In this document: positions 26,201 to 38,200 of the stretch, one piece after another
Layout of the letters: each line of letters starts with the position of its first letter
Numbering within the stretch: the first letter of the stretch is position 1
DNA from: Formicarius rufipectus
Lineage: Eukaryota; Chordata; Aves; Passeriformes; Formicariidae
Assembly (NCBI GenBank): GCA_013399695.1
Contig: VXAU01000952.1
Coordinates: 31,459-95,458, forward strand
Reading direction: 5' to 3'
Length of the DNA stretch: 64,000 bases
Program-made: the position numbers and the translations under genes
Notes under the pieces: model-generated
What the model was told of the DNA's origin: nothing
Seen by the model: only the letters and a program-made list of their open reading frames with translations
Database searches by the model: none

Positions 26201-29200
26201 CCAAGGACAGGGAGGTTAATCCATCTAACAATAACTGGATTTACTGAAACTGCAGGAGTCATTCAGCTGGGAACACTTGTGCTGCTGACACCTCACTTCT
26301 GCCTTGGTTCATCCCCACTTCCCTGTCCCATTTTCTTCATGCCTGCTGCTAGGACTGGCTGACATTAGCTGTTTGAGACTCAAAATCCCTCCCACAGTCT
26401 GAAACCCTTCCCTCCTACACTTCAAGCTTGTCTTCTCCATCATTCGATCAAGCTGCTTCTTCACGGCCGCTGTCTCCAACAGCACTGCTCTGAAGGGAGA
26501 TGTTTGCAGGTTCAGGGCAAGTATCAAATCCATGTTATGGAAACTACCAAAACACTACTGGAAACTGGGAAATACACAGCAGCCTCCATGGTTACAGGTC
26601 TCCTGAACACCAGTCTGCTACTATTAGTTACTGCAGGGGGAAAGTCTTGTTTCTCTGGGCTGCTCGCACTGCCAGGGCTTAATTCCAACATGCAGTGGGG
26701 GTGCCCAGCTTCGGGAAGGGCTCTCTGGGCTCTCCATGCTGACCCAGTGAAACAAAGCATGTGACAGCAGGGCTGGTGCTACCCAATGTGGCTGACACAT
26801 GGCAAGGGGTCACTGCAGACCTGCCCTCCCCCAAATGCCAGGCTGGGCCAGAACTGTGAGGCTTTTAGACTCAAAACAGGAAAAGGAGTTGTATGTGAAG
26901 TTCTCTGCAAACTTCAAGCTGTGATTCAGAGACACAGTGACTTCTCTTCAGGTCTAAAAACCCAATAAAATACCAACCACCACTGGGCATTTCTTTTTCT
27001 TCCTCCATTTCCCATGTGCCAAGGATGCTGGCAGTATGTAATGACACATTCCCAGTCCCTGGACATCACCCACAGCCTCCAAATCAACTATTAGACAAGC
27101 TCTGACTTCAGGTATTGTTAGAAGAGCCAGGGGCACAACCCTTGCTTTTTAAAAAGATCAAAGTATACAGTTGTACCAAACACCAACATTTTCAGAAAGA
27201 AGCCAGAGAGGACAGAAGATTCATCTGCCCTGTAACTGCAGGGCCCAAGGGGTGCCAAATATTGCCATGGCAGACTTAGGTGTGGAAATGACACTGGAGG
27301 CTCCTGAGCAGGAAAGGGAAGGGAATGGGGACAGTACAATCCAGCACCAGACCAATTCCCAGGAACAAGCCACTGGAGCTCCCGGGACACCCTGTGAGGC
27401 AAGGTCCTGGGGTGCCAGTGTTGAGAAAGAGCAGTCAGGGTGAAAGCTGGACTAGGTCAGCAAATTACCTGAAACCAAGTGGCAATTTGTGAAATGACAG
27501 CCATGGAGATGAGCTGCCCCTTGCCCTTTGATCAGCTTTTTCCCGTTTCAGTTGCTCACTTTGCCAACACATCGCTCACAAGTTTCTTCTTTCTCTTTTA
27601 AAGTTACTGTGACCAAACACCTGCAATATCAAGAGTTGTCCCTGCACAGATCCCTGCCTGTGTACATGAGAAATGTCTTATTCACAAGTCTTGCATGCTA
27701 TTTCTGGAGCAGGGCTTTCCAGAGGTGATTTTGATCAGTAATTTAATCAGTTATTTGAAACATAAGATGCAAGATTTCCTTCCTCTCTGCAACAGAGATA
27801 TTTTCTTTTGATCTTGCTTTATGCTTTGCTTGCCTTGCAAAACCTATTTCATGAACTGTAAGGCAGGATGGAGCTCTCTGGACATTCCCTGAACTCCAGA
27901 TGAACCCCATGGGAGCCTTGATGACATTGAGGGGGACGGAACCAACTTCCATTTGTAAATGTGCTACTTGCTTTTAATAAATCTATTCAAATCAATTTAC
28001 CTCAGAAGACCCAGTTCTATTTAGCAAAACTCAATCCATTATAGTCATCATTAACAATCTTTTCCATTTCCTATCGTTTCCCCAGGGTGGCCCTACCTGT
28101 AAACGTGGTCTGAGATGCAGAACTTCCCACAGTGATCAGCAAGGCACAATTTCACACCAAGAACATCCCCAGCATAAACCCAAAATTTTTAAAAATAGCT
28201 CAGAAGTTTGTGTTCTATGAACAAAATGTATGGCCAGCTCCAAAGGCTTCAAGGGAAAACAGAAGAGATGGGAACCACCTCTGCTTCAGCAGCAGCACCC
28301 AAGATATTCCTCACCAAGCCCAGAGCTCTCACAACCCTGCAGAGAAGCTGCCAACCCTTTCCCCCTGATCATGGCAAACTGAGAGGGAAGTAAGTGCTGA
28401 AGTGACCTAACCCCAAGGCACATTTGAGGAGATGTGCTCCTCCATCTCTCAGTTCACTAATGCCCTCCCCAGGACTCCTGTCCCATCACTGCTGCTTCCA
28501 GCCTGCTCTACATGGTGGCAGAGTCCTGCAAGTCTTGCTGGCACCATCCCAGAGATGGCAAAAATGGCTTTGGAGCAGCAGCTGAGGACTGCTAGTCACA
28601 CCAACTTGGTACCTGCAAACAAAAGCGTTGAACACCGATTTGGCACTCCTGGTTTCCCTTTGTGAAAAACCTCCTGCCACAATGTCCCCTACTTGACAAA
28701 TCACAGAATCATAGAATGGCCAGGGTTGGGAGGGACCTTAAAGCCCATCCAGTGCCAACCCTTGCCATGGGGGGCAGGGACACCTCCCACCAGCCCAGGT
28801 TGCTCCAAGCACCATCCAACCTGGCCTTGGACACTCCCAGGGATGGGGCAGCCACAGCTTCTCTGGGCAACCTGTGCCAGGGCCTCACCACTCCCACAGG
28901 AAAGAATTTTTTCCTAATATCCAATTTAAACCTACTGTCTGTCAGTGCGAAGCCATTCCCCCTTGTCCTGTTACTACATGGCCTTGTAAATAGTGTCTCT
29001 CTATCTTTCTTGTAGACTCCCTTCTGTGCTTTGCCGCTGCCTGCTCCTGCTTGTGGACTGATCCGTTCTGCTTACAGGAGTTACCCTCAATGCCAACCCC
29101 AGCCTGCTGTCCTGGGCCTCTGACCTTGATGACCATTTTCACTCTGAGTTATCAACTCTACTCCATTGGAGCACCCACAGAACGTATCAGCATTAAGAGG

Positions 29201-32200
29201 GAGCAATAAAAAATATTGCTGGATTGTTCTGTAAAGGCTCTTCCTCCAGCACAGCCAGGATCACCCCATACCTGCCAGCAGCCACAGAACTTCTCCTTCC
29301 ACAAAAGTGCTCTGAAATACATTCTCAAGCCCCTCTGAAATACATTCTCAAGCCCCATTATCTCTCCTGTTTCTACCACGCTCCCTCTATTATCAAGAAA
29401 TCTCCATGTAATTTATAAGCCCACAAGCTCCTGCACTAACAGGCAATAAATCACATGTACAAACCCCCTCACCTCCTGCTGTGAGGGCTGTGGTGCTGAA
29501 CAGAGGAGGTGTGGGGAGCTGCTGCCTCCCCAAAGCCACAGCACAGCAGCATCTTCCGAGGAGGCGGCAGCTCCGCACCGGCCCGATGCTTGTCTGCTGA
29601 GGATCTGGAGAGGAGTCCAGCCAGTGTCCTGCCTCGCTGTGCTCTCCCCATCCAACCCCAATACATGCACACAAAAGAGGGTTTTCTTTTCACAAAATCA
29701 AACCAAAGGAAGAGGATGTTTTTGGCTATTTTCCTTGAGGAAGGAGGTTGCCCATCTAATAATCCCTAAATGGGCAGTGGGTTGTTGGGCTTTCATGTGC
29801 GTCTCTGAGCCTCCCCTTGCCGTGCCAGGTCACTGGTTTTCTTTTCCACAGAATTGCAAAACCCCTGAATAACAAGGTTTGTGCATGGAAGTGCTGACAC
29901 AACCCTTAACTACAGCATCCTGAACATGATACCAGAATAAGGACACTCCCTGTGTGGCCCAGCCTATGGATAAATAAAGCATTTCAGCAGCCAGAGCCGA
30001 CAGATCATAAACCTCCATGAGCATAAATACCAACAACAACCCTAAAAGATTAGAGGGCTTATGGGCAAGGCAGGCTGGGATGATTTAGAGTTGGGGTGGA
30101 AGGGTCATTATTGCTGAATAGGTGGGGGTGAGTGGGCCACAGAAATCAATAAACCATTCTGCTCCCAGGGAAGGAAGGGGCCACGCTAATTGTGCAAACA
30201 CACATTTTCCATTTGAGGCTGGAGATTTCCGACTCCCCCAGCACGGGCACATACAGGGAACCGTCTTGCTGAGGAACAAGGGCCATGCCCCATGGCACGT
30301 GTCCCAGGAGCTCTGTCACTGAGGGCAGAGCACACCTAAGCCCCTTGCTGGGCACAAGCCTCTGCTGGAGGCAGCTTCAGATGAATGCAGATCCAGGCGA
30401 TGTTCAACTCCATTAATTGCATTTTCTGTGCAGTTAATCTATAGCTGGGATAAGTATCTCAGTTGCTTTCAGCATCACTATCAAGTCAGAGCTTTTCTAG
30501 TGCCAAGCTCTAGTCCCACACAACCATCAGGTCCTGCCAGCACCGGTTACCTTCCAGCACCAAAGACAACTCTGGGACTGACTTCATCCCTGATAAAATA
30601 ACCCCATTTGGAAGTTTCCACACTGGCAGCAGAGATGGGGATGGGCGCAGTGAGGACAGACACAAGGCTTTGCAGACAGGTTTCCGGGCACACAGCTGCT
30701 GAGGCACAGAGTTCAAAGGCAGCAAGCAATTCCTCTTTTGCCAGAGAAGAGAGAATCTTCTCCTTTGGTCCTCCCCATTCCCAATTCTTTCTACCTTTTT
30801 TCCCCACCTTTTTTCTAGGGAACACAGTATGAACTAAGGACACCAGTTTTGGAGAGCGAAGCCTATTTAGAAACAGAATGAATCTGTACTATATAAATAA
30901 ATATTTGTGCCTAATGGGCCAAGGTACCCAGGAGCCCACCTTTGGGCCACCCTGCAGGAGGCAGTGCAGTGAACCAGCAGGCAGTGGCTATGCCTGTTAC
31001 TCCCATGAAGAAGCCCGAGCTCACAAGCACATACAGGTACAAACAGTGATGATCTTCACTCCTGCTGCTCAGAACTGGGAGCTGGTGCTGGTGGTAAAGT
31101 ACAGGAACCTGCTCTGGTCCCCCTGCATGAGCAGTGTCCTCCTCTCTGCCTTTCCAAAGGTATTTAAAGAAAACACTCTCTAGATCAGTTAATAAAATAC
31201 TTGAAGTTTTCCCAGCTCATGTCAAACTTACAGCTTGCGGTTAATGGATTTCAACTTTACTTGGGATTTTGAGAGTTTTTAAAACGAGTAATTTCATCTT
31301 CCCTCCAGAAATAAATTCCTCAATGGCTTCATTGCAAAAATATTCCCAGGAATGGATAATTCTGCTGCTTGTGTACTAAAGACAGCACCAAAAAAAAAAA
31401 AAATCAGATTACTATTGAGCCTTATCAAAAATATGGCATAAACCATTTGTTGACTTTAATCCAAACCAAACTGTCAATCTGCCTTCAGGATCCAATCTAG
31501 AAAACATGCAAGCCTAGGGCCAGAAAAGAAAATCAGGGTTTGTTTTCTAATAGAAGATTTGTTCTGATCTCTGTTAGCCACGTTTCTGCCTGGAAATATT
31601 TACACTGCAAACACTGGACAAATAGGATTTCTTATCTTTCTGCTCTGTTGAGTTAGGGAAAAGTTTCATTTTGTATTAATTAATTTAGATTGCAGGTTCC
31701 CCATTTCCAGGGAACAATTCTAAACAGCTTTGGAAAATAAATCTGGTTTTGAAACATTTTAAATAGAGGGGGAAAAAAGAAAACAACATCACTCAGGTTT
31801 GGGCTGCTGTGTCCCGATGCAGCTTGTGGGCACCAGGGAGAGCCCCACACATTTTGCTGCGTCCATTGCCAGTCGTTAGAAGTGGGAAAAATGCTTCTGG
31901 GGGGAAATTTAGGCCAAACGTGGACAAACACAGACACAAGACCTTATGGCATGAAGCTGGAGATTCCCCAGGAGCCCTTTCTTTGAGGCACCAGCATCCA
32001 TTCCCACAGCACTGGGATGCTGTGAAGCGCCGTGCCTCAACTCCACGCATGCCCAGCTCCCTGTTTGGTCTGGGAATGCCCAGAGCTGTCACCCACCCGG
32101 GCCCACCACCCAGCACAGGGCAGCTGTGCAGGCTCAGCCTTCCTGGCCTGGCTCAGAGTTAGCACACATTTCATTCAGAAGTGAAGCTCCCCAGCTCAGC

Positions 32201-35200
32201 CCGGTGGTGCTCAACCTCTTGGCACATGCAGTGCTGGTGCACGCTGGGGAAATCAGGCTCCCAGAAAGAAATCAAAGCTGAGCAAATAAATTCCATTTTC
32301 TTGTTTGCTACATTTAAACAGCAATTAAATTCCTATTACCTTCTCTTTCAACGTAAACAGCACAAAGCCCTCTGCTTCACTGGCAGACTGCTCCCATTTA
32401 TTACAGGCAAGGGGGAATGGGTTTAAACTAAAAGAGGAGAGTTTTAGACTAGATGTAAGGAAGAAATTCTTTATGCAGAGGGTGGTGAGGCCCTGGCACA
32501 AATTGCCCAAAGAATCACAGAATGAAAGAATATTCTGAATTAGAAGGGACCCATAATGATCATCAAAGTCCAACTTCCGGTCCTGCACAGACACCCCAAC
32601 AATCCCACCCTGTGCCCCAGAGCACCATCCCAACCCTCCTGCAGCTCTGGCAGCCTCGGGGCTGTGCCCACTGCCCTGGGGAGCCTGGGCAGTGCCCACC
32701 ACCCTCTGGGGCAAGAAGAACCTTTGGTTGAGATCCCCCCTGACCCTGCCCTGACACAACTGCAGCCATTCCCTGGGGCTGTCCCTGGTCCCACAGAACA
32801 CAGATCAGTGCCTGCCCNGCTCTGCTGACTTGTGCCCAACTGGCCCCTGACCAGCACCCCCAGGGCCCTTTCCCGGCACTGCTTTCCGGCACCCCATCCC
32901 CAGTCTGTCCATCCATCTGGGTTTACCCCATCCCAGGGGCAGAACCTGGCACTTGTCCTTGTTGAACCTCATGTGGTTGGAGATTCCCAGCCCTCTCATT
33001 TGTCCAGGTCCCTGCAGGGCCTCTCTGCCTCTGAGGCACTCAACAGCTCCTCCCAACTGTATTGTCCATAAACTTACTTTGTATCCCTTCAAGTCCTGAC
33101 TCCAAGTCCTTTAAGGAGATGTTCAAGAGCGCTGGGCTGAAGAAGCTGTGGCTGCCCCATCCCTGGGAGAGTCCAAGGCCAGGATGGACGAGGCTTGGAG
33201 CGACCTGGGCTGGTGAAAGGTGTCCCTGCCCATGGCAGGGGATGGAACTGGATGGGGTTTAATGTCTCTTCCAACCCTGGCCATTCTATGACCCTCCAAG
33301 CTGCCAGGGCTGGCCGGTGCTGCCCATCAGAGCTGCCCTCGCTCCTCCCTCCCACCCTGGGATGTTCCAGCTTTGCCGGTCACTGACAGCCCCGATGGTG
33401 ACACACACACACTCCCCTTTGCCCCACAGCCCCGTGGGCAGGCTGGCTGCTCACACAGCACAACGCCCAGCATGGAGTTTCACATCTCTTTCCAGGTGAG
33501 GTTTGTAGCACTGCCTGCTCCCAGGATAACCCTGCCAGGCACGTACAGCATCCTGGAAGAGGCCGCAGCGGCCAGAGCCGGTTCCCCGGTGATTGCTGGG
33601 GGGCTCTTTGCTATTCTGATCTCAGCTGGTCCAAAGTCTCCCCAATCACCGCAAGGTCGTGACCACGGGGTCGGAAACCTGCACTGCATAGATCATAATT
33701 GATTGTACAGCTAATCAATACTGCACTGCCCCATGCAGTCCTACAGTACAGCCTCACACCGAGGCACTGAAGCTGCTCGTATGGCCTGGGAGTTTAAGGG
33801 GATCAAACTCAGCTTCCATGTCAGAGCTGGAGAGCAAGGCTGGAAGTGGAGCACATTCATGTTCATTTGTCCGTCCCTATAACTCAGTCAAATTCCACCT
33901 ATGATTTGAATTTGAATTGGAAGAGGAATTATGATATCTGATCAGGATTTGTATCCAACACTCCAGTTGGAGAAGCCATAGAGCAGCACCATGAGCAGAT
34001 CACCCAGGGTTTGACAGGAAGGAAGTGACCTCAGACCCTGTGATCACAGTACTGCAGCACCAGCCTTCCAGAACATCCCTCTCCTCAAAAAAGCATCAGA
34101 GAAGCAGAAAAATGCCCTTCTATTAGTAATGTCCTACATCCAATTTTCTAATTTCATTCCCACCCCACCAGCCATGCCCACAGACACCCAGCACACATAC
34201 ACTACAACTTAGTTGTTTACCATGCTCACCACTGCTCCCTGCATTTTTCTGTTAATTCTCGATTTCTGTGCAAGAGTAGCTCAGGGCATTCCAAAAGATA
34301 CAACAGCTTTTTAACAAGCTGTCCTTCAAAATGATGCCAAAGATAGTATTTTAGCAGGAAAGAAAGGGATTTGATATATACAGCAGGTGAAAAAGGAACT
34401 GGGAGGACTAAGGAGTGCTGAGAATACCTTGTAGGAAGAGCAATGCATTAATTACTGCATCCTGGTATTTATATCCATGCAGTATGCACTTCCCTGGGAC
34501 CCTCACCAAGGGAGATTCATATTATAAAAGATGAACAGAGGAATCACAGGCTGCATTTGATCCCTCCCCACCCTGCTTTTCCTCAGGACCATCCTCTCCC
34601 CATTCCAGGATCCAGCCCCTCAGTCTGGCCACTGCGGGGGGCTCTGGCTCTGCCTGGGGCAAGTCCCAGCTCCCCCAGCCTGCTCCATCTTCCACCTCCA
34701 CTTTCCACCGCCAGACTCCACCTCATCTCCCGTCATCACCAGCCATACAACAGTGAGCAGGATGTGCTGGAATGTTCCCCACTGCCTGTTTCTTATCACA
34801 GAATCATTTAGGTTGGAAAAACCCTCCAAGATCATTAAGTTCATCTGTTAATCCAGTACTTCCAGACCCACTGCTAAACTGTGTCCCCAGGTGCCACATT
34901 CACACATCTCTTGAACACTTCCAGGGACGGGCAGCCTGTTCCAGTGATTGATAACCCTTTAGTTGAAGACATTTTTTTCTAATACCTCAACTAAACCTGC
35001 CCTGGTGTAACCTGAGGCCTTTTATCCTAGTGCCACAGCCTCAGATCTTCCCCTTTCCTCCCACTGCCTCCAAAGCAACATTCATCTCAACCAGCACCAC
35101 CAGCAAACTCGACAGCCCCCACCCAGTGACAGCCAGGCAGTCGGAGCAGCACTGAGACAGAAACAATGTGCAGGAGGATGCAGGAGGCTGCATCAGACCC

Positions 35201-38200
35201 TGTTACTGCACCCTCAGGTCCCGAGGTTTCCTGGCAGCACCACCCCCTTTCCGTAGGCTGCAGCAGAATCCAGCTGACAACCTCATGAAAAAGCAAATGC
35301 AGGCAGTGAGCAAGGTATGAGTAAAGTCCGGCAAAGGGGGAGGATGTGCTGTCACTCTGTGCCATGTGGTTCAGCCTGAAATCCAGCTGTTCGTGTAGGC
35401 AGAGCAGGCAGGGAGCTGTTGGAAACGCTGCCCAGGGAACCCAGTCCCACGTGGAAGCAGCAGGGGCACAGACCCACAGCCCACCCTGGGCCACAGGGGG
35501 AAGATTGGCACATCAGCTCCCACCCACTGCAGCCTCCAGGGCGGCGAGGAGCTCACACAAAGGGAAACACACAGACCATGACAGGCTAAGCCTTCTGCTT
35601 CCTCTGTGCTCCCCTTTCTTTCTCTTCATGCTATGGCAAAGCTGCTGAATGGCAATAGGAAAATACTTTGGCAGACCTAGACACTTTTTTCTATTTCAGT
35701 TGGGTTTGTTTTTTTTATACTTTCCCTCCAGCTGCTGTGCTGGATGTCTAATCCTCCATGGACACCTGGAGAGGTACCAGGACACAAAGGTGACATGCAA
35801 AGTAGGCAACACAATGCACAGCTCTGTGTAATTTCTGCTTGTACCTGCTGTTATGGCACACTGGGTGATCGAAACACTAAAACCCAGGGAAAGAAAGAAA
35901 TTAAAAATACTATGTTTGGACTTGCTGAGGCCACAGATACCCAGGTGGGAGGCCCCTGGTCTTAGAAGCAGAGCATGGGAAGGCCATGCCTGGCAGCAGG
36001 GCATCTCCCAGGCAAGAGGGCTGGTTGGTGTCTCCCTGGGCTCGGGGTTTTCAGCTCCCCCAGCACAACCTACTCCAGCCTTCCCAGGGCCAGAGCAGTT
36101 TGTAGAGAGCCCAGACAGAGGCCCTGGCAGACATCATCCCTCACCAACCCCTACCCAGGCACCAACAGCAGCCACTCCCCTTTTCCCTTTTTAAGTAATG
36201 CTGTTCCCTGAACACATTTTTCACCTGCATTTATCACAACTGATACCTAAAGTATCCATATCTGGTTAAAAAAACAAGCCAGAAGCAGATCAGCAAAGGA
36301 GGAGAGGAGAGGAGAGAGCGCAGAGGGTTTTCCCAGTTCCTAAGGAAAGGAAGAGATACATAAAAATACTCCCAATGATCCCCTAATAATGATTTTCAGT
36401 CCCAGGGTAGTCTCAGCCAGCACAGAGGGGTGCACACTCGCCCGGCTGGCCAGCTGGGCACTTACAGAAAATCAAATACTCCCAGTGGCCACCCAAGCCC
36501 CTCAATGCTGTTCATTCTACCTGGGCCTCCTGAAGCCCTCAGCAGTCACTCCCAACATAGGACCCACCACCAGCAGCATCACCACATCCCAAAAGCACCC
36601 ACAGGGCTTTGAAGTGACACTTCCTTTGCCATATGGCCTTCACTCATTCCACAGTTTTACTCCCACCCCAGAAGTCTGTGGCCAAGCCACTCTACAAGCA
36701 AAAACCAGCTCTGAGTTTGAGCTGGCATCCCTCCTGCCAAACCCTGCACCACGTGTCTCCATCCAGCCTTGTACATGCCAGGTGCAATAAGGAAAGCAAA
36801 CCAGAAATTAAATACAACCACCATGCTGCCTCCAGCTGTCTGGAACAGGGAAAATCTGAACCTCACAGGTACCCTTCTGTGTGCTCTGCTCAACAGCACC
36901 CATGTCCTTCTCTGTGTCTCTGAAGCAACTTGCACATCCCTGGAGCTTTGGAGGAGCAAACTGCACACACGCAGGGTGCACATCGAAGCCTCCAAGCAGC
37001 AGCTCTGCTCTGCTGCCCATTGGCACAGCACATCCACAAGTGATGGTGTGCCCATTGCCACTGCACACCCAAGCCCTCAAATGCTTAAGAAGCTCACATT
37101 TATGTCAACCTCACTGGGGTGGGAACCCAGAAACAGTTTAGTCCTTGCACATCTTATGGCTAAATGTGTTTGAGTGGTCTTTCCCACAGAGGACCTGTCC
37201 CAGCACACAGGGGCTGTGAGCAGCAGAGGCAGAGCGTGCCCAGGGCAGGCACAGCCTGAAGGCCCCACCTGTGCAGGAGCAAGACCCACATCTGCACTCA
37301 CTTCATGCTGGTCCCACTCTCGCTTCTCCCACAGGAGAACCCAAGTGTGCATCAGCACAAGCACCACCCCACTGCCACTCAGCAGGGCTTCCAGCCCAGG
37401 GCTCCTCTTCCTCCACAAGCCTGAGATCTCCAGAGATCAGGAGGCAGGTGCAGGACACAAGGGGCAGCATCAGGACACAGCACTTCATAGAATGGTGCAA
37501 TGAGTCAGCAGTAGGGAATAAAAATCCCTTGTGGCATGCAACAAGGTTGTTTCCTGGAGAGCACAGGGGTTTGAAACTGGAACAAACAATATGCAACGAG
37601 ACTCTGCCTCTGCAGAGCCACACCAGCAGATGCTGCATCTGCTGCCATGAGTCTAGCAGCAGCACAGAGCCGGAGCTGTGGACCATCTCATCAACTCCAG
37701 ACCATGCTGGGGTCATGCACTTCAACACTGCTGACCAACTCTGCTAATTAAATCAGACTTTGCTCATGCAGTTTCCCAGTCTTCTCACTGCCTAGTAATT
37801 GTCAGGTACAATCAGAAAAATCAACAGAATTCTGACCAGCCTTTCCCAGACCACCTTTGCTATATCCTGTCCTTCTCAGCATGACTTCTACACCCTCACT
37901 GAGCAGAAGGCAGGTGCTGGCACGGGGATCCTGTGCAGAGGCTTAGTGGCCCAAGTTCCAGGCTGAGCAGAGATGGCAGGCACAAGGTCACCCAGCCGGG
38001 GAGTCCAGGGCTCTGGGCCCCGTGGAGTCCCACCATATAGGTGGGATCAGAGGATCAGAGCAGCACCGAGGTACCACCTGCCCTGTCCCACAGCGTGAGC
38101 TTTGGGAGCAATGTGGTGATGCCCAAACTCCATCCCTGGCAGCGCACACAGCCTTGGCTGCCGTGCCAAAACAGGCACTGTGCCACCCAGGGCAGGCAAA

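Noticed and set aside
32325..32916. Minus-strand frames of 105-158 codons
   Set aside because: They are readings through CR1 3' UTR sequence, one crossing an ambiguous base.
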